From positions 4,216,001 to 4,280,000 of the forward strand of contig NW_024465777.1 in assembly GCF_017591425.1 (NCBI RefSeq): a DNA stretch of 64,000 nt, written 5' to 3'. A program made the translations under genes and the position numbers. The stretch comes from Ochotona curzoniae (taxonomy: Eukaryota > Chordata > Mammalia > Lagomorpha > Ochotonidae). Positions 11,401 to 20,309 of the stretch are shown piece by piece (the stretch's first letter is position 1; every line of letters starts with the position of its first letter). The notes beneath the pieces were generated by a model. It ran no database searches. It was not told where the DNA came from and was given only the letters and a program-made list of their open reading frames with translations.

Positions 11401-12600
11401 ACTCTACAACAAGCCACTATCATTACCACCTGCTATCGTATCCATCAGCACGCTTCTGCTACTTCCACGTGTATTCAGCGCAGATCTGCTAATCCCAGCT
11501 TCACCACTAACACAGGAGGAAGGGGTGCCCTGTGATGTCACCACGGCCACGAGGTCACTAGGTCGTAGGATTTGTTCAGCTCCATTAGCATATTATGGGA
11601 CCACCAACATATATGTGGTCTGTCCTCAGCTAAAATACCCAACTGTGACACCTGATTGTAGCTATTTACAGCTTTGCTTAGAGAACAATTACAAGATTAA
11701 GAAACCCATATCTTGAAGATACAAAGGAGGGACTGTACAGACCATGACTGAAATTTACATAGCATAAGGGTGAAGGCTGGAATATCTGTCTTCTATCTCA
11801 ATACAGCTGCTGAAAAAAAAAATGTTTTTCTAGAAGGAACTTCACTCTTCTCAACCACACCCCACAGTCCAACCACAGAATGCACTTCTTCGCTCCTGGT
11901 TCCCCTAAAGTGCCCCTCACACTCAGCTCTTCCTTTCCATGCCCACGGTCTGCCAACAACTGCCCTTCTCTGGGGCTGACACATGTCACCACGGCTGCCA
12001 CCTGCCTGACCCACCTGCAGCCTCACTCCAACACCTGTGTCTAGAAGAACCTCCGCGTGGGTTCCAGGGAGCAAACGTGGGATCTCCCTGTCAGCCCGGG
12101 GACTCCTGAGGACACAGCTGTGCTTACTCCCACCCAAGCTTGGAACGTCCTGAGGATGGAGTTTAGGGGCTGGCAGGCGCTGAACCCTAAAACTGGGGCT
12201 GCCTTTCCCTGCAGACCGGGATTCTCAGGCTCAAGCTGTGTTCCACGCCTCGACACTTCGGGTACAGAACTTTTCACCGTGCAGGACGGACAATGAGCCT
12301 GTGGCCTTTTGCCTTCATTCCCCAATCTCCGCGGGAAACGTCCATCCCTCTTCCATCCTCCGCACGTCGTCGTCGTGGTAAACGGACCCAACCCGCTCCC
12401 ATGACGCCTGCTGGGGAGGAGTGAGGCAGGCCCGCGGAGCTCCAAAGCCGTGGGAGCTCTCCCGGCGAGAACTCCTGTCAGCTTGGGGGCCTCCTGAGGT
12501 ACAAAAGCCTTGGGACGGGACTCACCAAGCAAGGCCGAGGAGCCGTCCAGCGGCGCCGCCATCTTGTTGTCACACGGTTTCCATGGCGACCAGGTACCAC
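2351..12600 (-). CDS. UBXN11: UBXN11 gene, 5' part (gene-level span; exons listed separately)
   Basis: UBXN11 is a UBX-domain protein reported to bind Rnd GTPases. Only the N-terminal part lies in this window. Seen: three coding exons on the minus strand (3527-3597, 3004-3032, 2351-2437) whose joined translation starts MSSPLASLSKTRKVPLQSEP and continues through RRGVRIYGD, then EDEDVLNDGNGSEERISVPS and CYGGIGAPV. This matches the human N-terminus closely. Phases agree across both junctions, giving about 62 residues. The coiled coil and UBX domain must lie left of base 1, because bases 1-2350 hold no recognisable continuation. A CpG-rich noncoding first exon ending at 12526 is inferred. In human the gene's 5' end reaches CD52, so further 5' exons nearer 25 kb are possible but not seen. 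Identity is firm; the noncoding part is less so. Confidence 0.9.
3004..3032 (-). CDS. UBXN11: UBXN11 second coding exon (29-nt microexon)
   Basis: The acceptor is 'ctcctag' and the donor is G|gtaagta. The exon encodes the RRGVRIYGD stretch once joined to the flanking phase-2 and phase-1 partial codons. It is too short for ORF finders; it was found by homology and phase. Confidence 0.88.
3527..3628 (-). CDS. UBXN11: UBXN11 first coding exon
   Basis: The acceptor 'cgccccttag' ends at 3629 and the donor is GG|gtagga at 3526. The start codon is at 3597-3595, leaving 31 nt of 5' UTR in this exon. The 71 coding nt encode the conserved start MSSPLASLSKTRKVPLQSEP and end in phase 2. Confidence 0.9.
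3996..4300 (+). mobile_element. SINE, diverged
   Basis: Weak head; clear body and 'aaataaatcaatc' tail. Confidence 0.75.
4315..4536 (+). mobile_element. SINE, internally deleted 5' half
   Basis: The body 'ggacggcccaaggagttgat' and an 'aaataaattgataaatc' tail remain; the B box is lost. Confidence 0.75.
4880..5115 (+). mobile_element. Old SINE remnant
   Basis: Body words such as 'ggagtccctggctcctggcc' and 'ggccccagctgttgcagtaa' remain; no tail. Confidence 0.55.
5131..5412 (+). mobile_element. SINE, older subfamily
   Basis: 'agggccagcactgtggagta' head to 'aaataaataaatacataatc' tail. Confidence 0.9.
5726..5925 (+). mobile_element. SINE 5' two-thirds, truncated at the LTR
   Basis: The 'attgtggtgtaacacacgga' head runs to 'agaagaaactcctgg', then stops exactly where the LTR begins. 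Confidence 0.7.
6156..6476 (+). mobile_element. SINE inside the LTR (first)
   Basis: 'tctgggcccagcacgtgatg' head, A-tail at 6465-6476. Confidence 0.88.
6480..6803 (+). mobile_element. SINE inside the LTR (second)
   Basis: 'gggtctggcacagtagtcta' head of the younger subfamily, directly behind the A-tail of the previous copy. Confidence 0.9.
6987..7332 (-). mobile_element. SINE, diverged
   Basis: Reverse tail 'ttttttaacttggaaaggca' to 'tgagccacagtactggcc'. Confidence 0.75.
7333..7971. other. No gene seen
   Basis: Unassigned intronic sequence of UBXN11; it may contain old LINE fragments. No exon-like signal was recognised. Confidence 0.4.
7972..8298 (+). mobile_element. SINE, tail-to-tail with the next
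   Basis: 'aaagagctggcaatggtaga' head; tail 'aaaataaataattttttt'. Confidence 0.85.
8299..8592 (-). mobile_element. SINE
   Basis: Reverse copy ending 'ccactaggctacagtgccag'. Confidence 0.9.
8596..8935 (-). mobile_element. SINE, diverged
   Basis: Reverse tail with 'ttttttttaagctaaatatg'; the head end is eroded. Confidence 0.75.
8975..9258 (+). mobile_element. SINE without A-tail
   Basis: The body is complete to 'tccctctttctatctctcct', then switches abruptly to the tandem-array element. Confidence 0.85.
9259..10863 (+). mobile_element. Composite retroelement, copy with tandem array and 3' end
   Basis: A degenerate ~60-bp tandem array (9259-10190; 'ggctgcagcacccaccagt' and 'ggttgggggcaggcctggct' themes) leads into the same 3' unique region as the 17-kb copy and ends in an AATAAA-containing A-rich tail near 10850. 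The 5' unique part is absent; the array abuts a SINE. Confidence 0.65.
11070..11390 (+). mobile_element. SINE
   Basis: 'acaacaacacagtggcttat' head, 'aaataaaaaataagtaaatc' tail. Confidence 0.88.
11391..12300. other. No gene seen; flank of the CpG promoter
   Basis: AT-rich to moderately GC-rich single-copy or ancient repeat sequence. No exon was recognised. Confidence 0.4.
12526..12600 (-). ncRNA. UBXN11: Inferred UBXN11 noncoding first exon
   Basis: On the minus strand, CpG-rich sequence with AAGATGGCGGC ends in a strong donor, GCTTG|gtgagt, at 12526/12525. The right-hand limit (transcription start) is not determined. If spliced to 3628 it adds 5' UTR with a short upstream ORF. The type is a stand-in for an untranslated mRNA exon. 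Confidence 0.55.
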
Positions 12601-12700
12601 GCACTTTTCATTGGCTACTTCGACGGAGCCTCTGAGCAGCCCGCAGGCAGCGGAGGCGGGTTCTTCGCTCGTGCTCGAATGCTATTGGACCGCCCTGGTT
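12555..12700 (-). promoter_or_regulatory. CpG-rich promoter with YY1-like, RFX-like and CCAAT motifs
   Basis: GCCGCCATCTTG at 12555-12566 is a YY1 element in the minus-strand sense AAGATGGCGGC, typical just downstream of a start site. GTTTCCATGGCGAC at 12577-12590 matches the RFX X-box GTTGCCATGGCAAC at 12 of 14 positions. Inverted CCAAT boxes (ATTGG) occur near 12610 and 12683, with a forward CCAAT near 12822. The YY1 orientation points to minus-strand (UBXN11) transcription. No TATA box was seen. Confidence 0.6.
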
Positions 12701-12918
12701 TGCGAATCCCAGGATGCACGGCCCTGAGCAGCCGTGCCTCTGCGGAAACGGTGTTGGAACAGGTCGGGAGATGGCCGCATGGGAGCAACCGGGTAGCCCG
12801 TTAGTAGAACTGCTGGAAGCCGCCAATCCGAATGTGTGTTGCCGACCGTGCCTCTGGCAGACTGAATTTTGGTCCTGACGGGAATTCCTTCTGAATGTCC
12901 TTTTCCCAACTGATCAGT

Positions 12919-12945
12919 GGGGGGGGGGGGGGGGGGGGGGGGGGG
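12919..12945 (+). repeat. Poly(G) run of 27
   Basis: Uninterrupted G homopolymer followed by AGGGG. Confidence 0.95.
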
Positions 12946-13469
12946 AGGGGCTGTTTTGAACGTGAAATCAAAGAAGCAGGTGCTTCAAACGGTTCTTGAA
13001 TTGGTGGTTTCTGCTAACCTCATGACCAGATGACACCCTGAAGGGAGGCCCAAATTTTAGTTCCTTTGTGGAAGAGCTGGGATAGGCACTCCCTACCTGC
13101 CTCCCTGAGCTTCCGTTGTAAAATTAAGGTTTAGAGGCGCCTTCCTTCTGCTGGCGCCTGCACAGCCTCTGGGGTCTCTGGCTATTGGCCGGTGGAACGG
13201 ATCCCGCCTGGGAACTCCCGCACGCTTTTGGGTCCGGGGAGAGAGCTGGGAGAGTGGGGAGGGAGGAAAGGGGTGTTAGGGCCCCCGAGCTGGCATGCAG
13301 GCGAGCTGTGGACTGAGCTTGGGTCTCACGTGGGCGCAGGGGTGGGGACCCAGGCCGGTGCGTGTGCTGAAGGACTGGCTATGGTGTGCTGCTCCACACA
13401 GCGGCTGTGGATTGATCAGGGAAGGGAGGATCCAACGTGTGGGAGTGGGAAGCACTGCGGGAGTATGTT

Positions 13470-14866
13470 ACAGGTGAGGAATGACTTCTAGGGAACTAAT
13501 GCCGACAGGGCCACTACTTGCAGGTAAGCAAGGGGGCTGAGACCCAAAGATAGCAAGGAGGGAAACTGAAGGATCTTTCTGAGTCAAACCAATGCATGTG
13601 GGAGACCAGAGCTGAGCTAGTTAGCATCGACCACTGCCCACCAGTGCAGATGAAAGCTAAGGGCTGGGGAGTTTAGCTGGCAGGGCTGGTCCACAGTGCC
13701 CACCAGTGTCAGAGCAGGGGATGGGTCATGTCAGGCTGGCCATAACACTAACCAGTACACTACAGAACCTAGACCACACTAGGTCTGGGGGCAGATTCTG
13801 AGGGGAATATGTGGGCTCACACATGTGAGACTGCGTTATGCTCAAAAGCTGAGGGTGGTAATGGATGCAGCTGCAGGTGCACTTCCAAGAATCGGGAGTG
13901 GGGCTGGCTAGGCTGCAACATCCACCAGCACACACAAAGGCCTATTCTGAGGGGTAGATTATGCCAGGTAAGGGCCAGCACCCACTGACATGCATGATAT
14001 TTGGGTCTGGGAGTGGGCCTGGTGAGGGAACTAGGGAACTCCTCTGGTGGATTGTAGCTCCCGCTGGTAAGCATGTGAATCAGGGTTGGGTGTTGGTCAG
14101 GTGGGCAAGGTAGCCCCACATCTCAGCAGGTTCTGGGGTGGCAAACCGGGCAGGGCCAGGCCAAACAGCAGCATACTGGCATGCATAGCAGCCAGGATAG
14201 GATGTGGGCCATGTCAGGCTAGGCTACCAGTTTGCATGAAAGCCAAGGGATGAATGCCAGCTGGGCAGAGTTAGGCTGCAACACCCACCAGCAAGAGTTG
14301 AGACTGGGAGCTGGACAGGCTAGGCTAGGCTAGGCTACAGCATGTAAAGGCAAAGGCCAAACCAGAAGATGGGCTATGTTGGGCTGGGTCTGAGCAACCA
14401 TTGGTGTGTAGAAGATCTGTGGCTGGAAGCAGACCTGATCGGAAAGCAAAAGGGACACCGGGGGTGGCGATCTGGGCTGGACATGGCTGTAGCATCTTTT
14501 GGCGCGGGGGAATGGACTGGGTCTGGGTATGCCAGACTGGACTAGGCTCTAGCACCCGCTAGTGCTTGTAAGAATTGATGTAAGATGGACTGGGCTTGGT
14601 CTCCTACTGAGCCACATGAAAGTTGGGTTTGGGGGTAGGCCAATGTGGAGAGGGCTGTAGCACCCAACATTAAGAGCCAGAATGGGTATGGGCCAACTGG
14701 GCAAGGCCTCTTGCCAACACAGGAGGCAGGCCAAGTCAGGCTGGACAAAGAACCCACTGGTGTATGTGAGCCTCAGTTCTTGCACTCACATGCAGATGTA
14801 AGAGCTTAGAATAACCGCTTGATTTTGCTTCTGTATATTGCTTTCTGCTGAGCAAGAGTAGAGCCA
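13470..14866 (+). mobile_element. Composite retroelement, copy with 5' part and tandem array, lacking the 3' end
   Basis: A 5' piece (13470-13600; 'cacttgcaggtaagc...ggctgagac' theme shared with 17.3 kb) is followed by about 1.1 kb of the same degenerate ~60-bp repeats. The copy stops before the 3' unique region and is followed by a solo LTR. Confidence 0.6.
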
Positions 14867-15311
14867 TGTTGGAATAAATATAGAAAAGTTATTTCATGAA
14901 GCAAGTAAAAGTTTCAGTTTCCCAGACATGAACAAGGCAGCTGCAGGAATAAAAGAGATAAAGTAGCAAGGCTGGAGCAGCAAGGCCAACACAAGAATGT
15001 AGTGGATAAGAAAGGGAGGCACAACAGTCTGAGAAAGTGCAGACTGTTATGCCAAGCCAAGGGAGCCCTGGCGCTGTCTAATCTTAAAGTAAAATGCTAG
15101 CTGTTATGCGAAGTTTGCAGTTTTGTCCTTTAAAAAGGTGCTTTAACCTGCTTGGGGCGCGCAGAGTCCTGGGTGCCTCCAGATTACTCTGTTGCCCATT
15201 CGCGAATGCTCAATAAAATCCTCATGCTTTTTACAGCCTCTGCTTTGTGACTTGTCTTGCCGAACGGAGTGGCTCCCCTTCCACGGGGTTGGACTCTCCC
15301 CGAGTCTAACA
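14867..15311 (+). mobile_element. Solo-LTR-like element (endogenous retrovirus, gamma-type)
   Basis: It begins TGTTGGA and ends TCTAACA, imperfect inverted TG...CA ends. A TATA-like TTTAAAA lies near 15131 and AATAAA at 15212-15217, in the order expected for U3-R-U5. No internal retroviral sequence or primer-binding site follows, and no clean target duplication was found. About 445 bp. Confidence 0.7.
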
Positions 15312-15329
15312 CAGAGACTGCATCTTGGC

Positions 15330-15482
15330 AGAGGAGTTCCCCAAGCTCCTCTCCTCCCGTGTGGGAGTGCACACCAGTCCTGGCTTGGGATTGGCACACT
15401 TCTGGCTGCTTCGGGAACGAATCAATGGATGGAGGATCTTCCTCTCTGTCTCTCCTCTGTATATCTGACTTTCCAATTTAAA
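15330..15482 (+). mobile_element. SINE 3' half
   Basis: Begins mid-body next to the LTR end; ends 'tctgactttccaatttaaaa'. Confidence 0.8.
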
Positions 15483-15491
15483 AAAATTAAG

Positions 15492-15812
15492 GTTTTACTA
15501 GTTGAGGTTGGTGCCATGAATTGTAGGCTAAGCTTCTACATCCCTTATGGATCAAGACCTGGCAGCCCCACTTCCCACCCAGTTCCCTGCTTGTGGCCTT
15601 GGAAAGCAGCAGAGGATGGCCCAAGGCCTTGAGCCCCTAAACCCACGTGGGAGACCCAGAAGAGGCTCCCGGCTCTGAGCTCCACAGCTCAGCTCTGGCT
15701 GTTGTGGTTATTTAGGGAGTGAACCAGCAGATGGAAGATCTTTCTCTCTCTCCTTCTGTCTGTAAATCTGCCTTTCAAATAAAAATAAATAAACCTTTTT
15801 AAAAATTGGGTT
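15492..15812 (+). mobile_element. SINE
   Basis: 'gttgaggttggtgccatgaa' diverged head; 'aaataaaaataaataaacc' tail. Confidence 0.88.
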
Positions 15813-16370
15813 ACAATCCAGGCAGCAGAGCCACATGAGGCTGACTAGTTCAGAGTGAGCAGTTGGGTGTCAGTAGTCCCGCAAGTGCCCTTGCGTGTTG
15901 TTGAGTTTACTCTGTTAGCTTTCGCACTTGCTGTGACAAATGAGAACATGCAAAGTAGGAAGAGGAAGTTTTCATAAAACATTTCCTGCCATAATCGTCA
16001 TGATGGGCTGGAGTCGGTGTACTATGAGTCAGTTTACTGGATCCTGGCAGCTCTGCGGAAAGGTAACCAACTAAGAGCCAGCGATTCCTGCAGCTTGCAA
16101 GTCTGTCTCCTCCCCTCCCCCAGCCTCCTCTGCACCTCATCACCTCCACCTTAGATGAGGTCTCACCGTCTCCCCCTTAGCATGGTATTTGGAGCCTCAT
16201 ATTTGGAGTCCTGCCCACTCTCCTCATGCTCCAAAAACTTTCACACTCTTCCCCAACTTCTGGCCTTCTCCTCCCAAAGGCAACAGGCTCCCTTGCCTCG
16301 GACCCTTGAGAAAATCTCAGTCCTTCAAGAGCCAGCATCAGGGCCCACTGTCGCCACAAAATCAACTCCG
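15813..16370. other. No gene seen
   Basis: Single-copy-looking sequence between repeats; no exon was recognised. Confidence 0.4.
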
Positions 16371-16463
16371 GGGGCCCGGCAGTGTAGCCTAGCGGCTAAA
16401 GTCCTTGCCTTGAATGTGCCAGGATCCCATATGAGCGCTGGTTCTAATCCCGGCACATCCCGA
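16371..16463 (+). mobile_element. SINE 5' fragment
   Basis: Head 'gggcccggcagtgtagccta' to just past the B box, then stops. Confidence 0.9.
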
Positions 16464-17000
16464 GCAACAGGGTGACTGTCACGGTAAACGCCCCCTCCCC
16501 ACTTGAGCATCTCTCACTCAGCTTTCTGATTATTACTCTGTGGGCTTCTCTGGATGCGGAGCTCCTCAAGGGAAGGGACCCTTCCTCATTCTTCTTGCCT
16601 GACACAGAGCAGGTGTCAGTAAACAGGGGAAGAGGGCATGAGCACAGGAGCAAAGCGACGGGTAGTCGGAAGGAGCAAGGAACGAAGATGCAGCTGGGAG
16701 TCTCACTGCTGTGGCTGGACGCCTCAGCCAGGGCACCCCTGCCACCCTCCAACCCCTCTGGCCTTCCTTGCATCACTGAACAGGTGCCTCCCATGCATCT
16801 GTCCCAGGTGGCATTGTGCTAGATCCAGGACAGTCTTGAGGGAGCACTGAAAATGGCACAAGTTGGTGGCCTGAGATGCTAGGCATGACTGCGCCCGTCC
16901 AGCTCAGCAGGCCTCCACACAAGTCCCTCCTTAGAGTTGCCCCTCCTGACCACTCCCGGAGCAGGTCCTGCCCTCTCTCACATTACTCCCATGCTTTAAG
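16464..17000. other. No gene seen
   Basis: Non-SINE sequence, moderately GC-rich. Nothing was recognised before the direct repeat at 17001. Confidence 0.4.
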
Positions 17001-17012
17001 AAAATATTTATT

Positions 17013-18031
17013 GGTAGTCGAGGTAAGTCTTAGCAGTGGCATAGCATGGGTGTCTGGGTCCCCCTGCCACGTGGCTGTGGCTGGGAGTACCCATGTCAGC
17101 CCAGGCTTCCTGCTAGGGATCCTAGCTCCCCATGCAATGCTGCATGCTGGGCTTGTTGGTAGCAAGAGTGCCAACTGACGCCAGGCTCTGTCAGCTGGCT
17201 ACCCGGCAGCAAGCTCCGAGCCCTGTGGTCTTGAGGGTATGGAATTACTGCCTAGGAACATCCATGGATAAGGCCACAGTACGTCTAGGCAAGGAATGAA
17301 TCCTGAGAGACACCCAACGACATTGTCACTGTACTTGCAGTTAAGCGAGGGCACTGAGACCTGGTGGTTTGGAGGGGAGAGACCTGAAGATATTTTTGGG
17401 TCAGACTGAAGTTTCTTTAGGAATCCCCCTCTACTGAACCACTGGACTCAAAACTCCAACCATGGAGGAAATTGTAGGTTCCATGGTCTGACTGTGGAAT
17501 GCACGTGTCAGAGCAGGGCCTCCTCGGTGACTTAGATGGAGCAGTGGACAGATATCCAGATGCAAATGGAGGATTTGGCAGTTCACTGGAGCCTGCAGAG
17601 GACACCTGGTACCATAATAGAGGACGGAGGACAGAACAAATCAATCAGCTGCTCCAGCCAAGAGTGGGCAGTCAATACCTGGGCAAACGGAGACTCTAAG
17701 GTGGACTATGCCAGCTGATGGATTTTGGAGAGATTCCATCGTGATTGGAGTAGCAAGATCGGCAGCAATACAGAACTGTTGAACCATCAAAAACATTTGA
17801 GCAGGACCCTCAGAGCATGCCCCAAATCGGGAACCCTGGGATGGTTGGGAAACCAGGTATGGCTTCTCCCATTATCTCTCCCCTCCCCCCAGATAATACA
17901 AGAAGGAAAAAAGAATGTCAAAAACAATGGTCTCACCCACTTTCCTCTAGCCCTTGACCCCTTACACCATAATCAAATATGTAAAAATTATCAAAAATAA
18001 AGTTTATACAATAAAAAATAAAATTATATTA
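17013..18031 (+). mobile_element. Composite retroelement, array-less copy with target-site duplication
   Basis: About 1019 bp. Its 17290-17416 part resembles 13470-13600, and its 17417-18020 part resembles 10195-10860 (shared 'ccactggactcaaaactccaacca', 'gggcaaacggagactctaag' and 'ctcacccactttcc', and an A-rich 'atgtaaaaattatcaaaaataaa' end). It is flanked by the exact 12-bp repeat AAAATATTTATT at 17001-17012 and 18032-18043. No significant ORF was seen. It could alternatively be a piece of a lagomorph L1 untranslated region. Confidence 0.7.
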
Positions 18032-18043
18032 AAAATATTTATT

Positions 18044-18337
18044 TGGGTCAGCACTGTGACATCGCAAGCTAAGCTGATGCCTGAGAACCAGCATCTAATA
18101 TGGGTGCCAGTTCAAGTTCCAGCTACTCCACTTCCCATCCAGCTCCCTGGTAATACAACCAGGAAAGCGGCAAATAATGGCCCAAGTCCTTGGGTCACTA
18201 TATTAACATGGGAAGCTCCTGGCTTCAGATCAGCTCAGCTCTGGCCATTGTGTTCATTTGGGGATTGAATCAATGGATGGATCTTTATGTCTGTCCTTCC
18301 CTCTGTAAATCTACCTTTCCCATTAAAAATAAATAAA
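18044..18337 (+). mobile_element. SINE, older subfamily
   Basis: 'gggtcagcactgtgacatcg' head directly after the composite element's target duplication. Confidence 0.9.
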
Positions 18338-18692
18338 TCGGGCCCGGCGCGGTGGTGCAAGTGGTTAAAAGGTCCTCGCCTTGCATGCCCAGGATCCCAT
18401 ATGGGCGCCGGTTCTAATCCCGGCAGCCCCGCTTCCCTTCCAGCTCCCTGCCTGTGGCCTGGGAAAGCAGTCGAGGACGGCCCAAAGCTTTGGGACCCTG
18501 CACCCGCGTGGGAGACCCGGAAGAGGCTCCTGGCTTTGGATCGGCATAGTATCGGCCCGTTGCGCTCACTTGGGGAGTGAATCATCGGACGGAAGATCTT
18601 CCTCTCTGTCTCTCCTCTCTGTACTTCCGCCTTTCCAATGAAAAAAATAATAAAAATAAATCTTTAAAAATAAATAAATAAATAAATCTTTG
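18338..18692 (+). mobile_element. SINE, youngest-looking full-length copy (reference for the family)
   Basis: A tRNA-derived lagomorph C-type SINE. The 5' head 'gggcccggcgcggtggtgca' is followed by an A-box-like region and the B box GGTTCTAATCC near 18409. The body 'agtcgaggacggcccaaagc' retains most CpGs. A pyrimidine tract 'cctctctgtctctcctctct' and an A-rich 'aataaataaataaatct' tail follow. CpG retention suggests recent activity. It depends on L1 machinery for movement. Inserted directly behind another SINE. Confidence 0.93.
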
Positions 18693-18955
18693 AGAGAGAA
18701 AACTTGTATCCACTGGTTCACTCCCCAAGTGGCTGCAGTGGTTGGGGCTGCATCAGGATGAAGCTAGGAGCCTGGATCTCCAATTGGGCCTCCCACATGG
18801 ATGCAGGAGCCCAAACACTTGGGCCATCCTCCATTGCTTTACTAGGCACATTAACAGAGAGCTGGATCTGAAGGGGAGCAGCCAGGACTTGAACCAGCAT
18901 ATGTGTTGTGGAGATTGCAGGTGGTGGCTTGACATGCGCCACAATGCCAGCTGCT
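18693..18955 (-). mobile_element. SINE
   Basis: Reverse copy ending 'gccacaatgccagctgctgc'; tail-to-tail with the 18338 copy. Confidence 0.85.
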
Positions 18956-19145
18956 GCTTTCCCCATTCTTACACTACGTCTTGAACTACGTTTCTTTACC
19001 CCTTGGTTCCTAAACTTACAGACAGCTTCACTCACTGTCCTAGCTTTTCCTTCCAAAATGGCAAGTACTTTTTGGATGAAAGTAACCCCAAAGGATGATC
19101 TTTAGTTCTTTCCTATATGATAACTCTTCAATATGCAGTCTGCTG

Positions 19146-19455
19146 GGACCGGTGATGTGTCATAGCAGATAGAACCAACACTTACAATGCTGACATCCAA
19201 TATGGATGCTAGTCCTTGCCCTGGCTGCTCCACTTCCAATCAAGCTCCCTGCTAATCGCTTGGGAAGAGCAGTGGTTGGGCCCAGAGGGAGACTTGGAAG
19301 AAGCTCCTGGCTGCTGGCTCCTGGCTTTGACCGGCCCAGCCCTGGGCAATGCAGCCATTTGGGAAGTGAGCCAGCAGATGGAAGGTCTCTCTCTTTCTCT
19401 CTTTCCCTCTCTCTCTGCAACTTTGACTTCCAAATAAATAAATAAATAAAACTTT
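19146..19455 (+). mobile_element. SINE, older subfamily
   Basis: 'gggaccggtgatgtgtcata' head; 'aataaataaataaataaaac' tail. Confidence 0.88.
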
Positions 19456-19510
19456 AGGCGGTGACACCTGTGTTCACTCATTCTTTCTGTGGTTCGTGAC
19501 ACGCTATGCA

Positions 19511-19802
19511 TGTTTTTTTTTTTAAAGATTTATTTGCTTATTTGAAAGATAGCATCATACACACACATACACATACAGAGAGGGAGATACAGAAAGAAAG
19601 ATTGTCCATTTGCTGGTTCATTCCCTAAGTGGCCACTATAACAGCCGGAGGTGGTCCAGGGCAAAACTAGAGGAGCCCATCTGGGTCTTCCAAACACATT
19701 AGCAGGGAGCTGGATTGGAAGCAGAGGACTCGAACCAGAACTCATACAGGGTAATGATGTTGTAGACAACAGCTTCACATACTGCACCACAACACTGGCC
19801 CC
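19511..19802 (-). mobile_element. SINE
   Basis: Reverse T-rich tail; ends 'gcaccacaacactggcccc'. Confidence 0.9.
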
Positions 19803-20008
19803 TGTCCCATGTTTTGTGCTGTGTGCTGGGATCCCAGGGTGGCCAAATTCACCCCCTGCCAGAACCAGACTGTGTTCTTAGCAGACACAAGCTGCAGAGT
19901 AGAGGTCAAGAGAAGGGCGTGTGGGCATGCTGAGGGACAGCCCCTGTACCTTCTAGGGGGTTTCCTGGGGGCAGAAAAGTTTCTCCGAGGAGGACCTTCT
20001 GGGATGAA

Positions 20009-20309
20009 TCTTTTTTTTCTTGCAAAGTTAGATATACAGAGAGGAGGATCTTCCATCTGATGATTCACTCCCCAAGTGACTGTAACGGTCGGAGCTGGGC
20101 CAATCTGAAGCAAGGAGCCCACAACCTCCTCCAGGTCTCCCACTCAGGCACAAGGTCCAAGGCTTTGGGCTTGGTCCTCAACTGCTTTCCCAGGTCACAA
20201 GCAAGGAGCTGGATGGGAAGCGGGGCTGCCAGGATTAGAACCGGTGCCTATATGGGTTCCTGGCACATGCAAGGCGGGGACTTTAGCTGCTAGGCCACCG
20301 TGCTGGGCC
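20009..20309 (-). mobile_element. SINE, younger subfamily
   Basis: Ends 'gctaggccaccgtgctgggc', the reverse of the young head. Confidence 0.92.

Noticed and set aside
12041..12604. 187-codon minus-strand frame starting upstream of MAAPLDGSSALL
   Set aside because: It reads straight through the strong donor at 12525 into intron; only the short uORF is plausible.
14867..15311. Complete provirus
   Set aside because: No primer-binding site, gag/pol/env-like frame or second LTR is adjacent.
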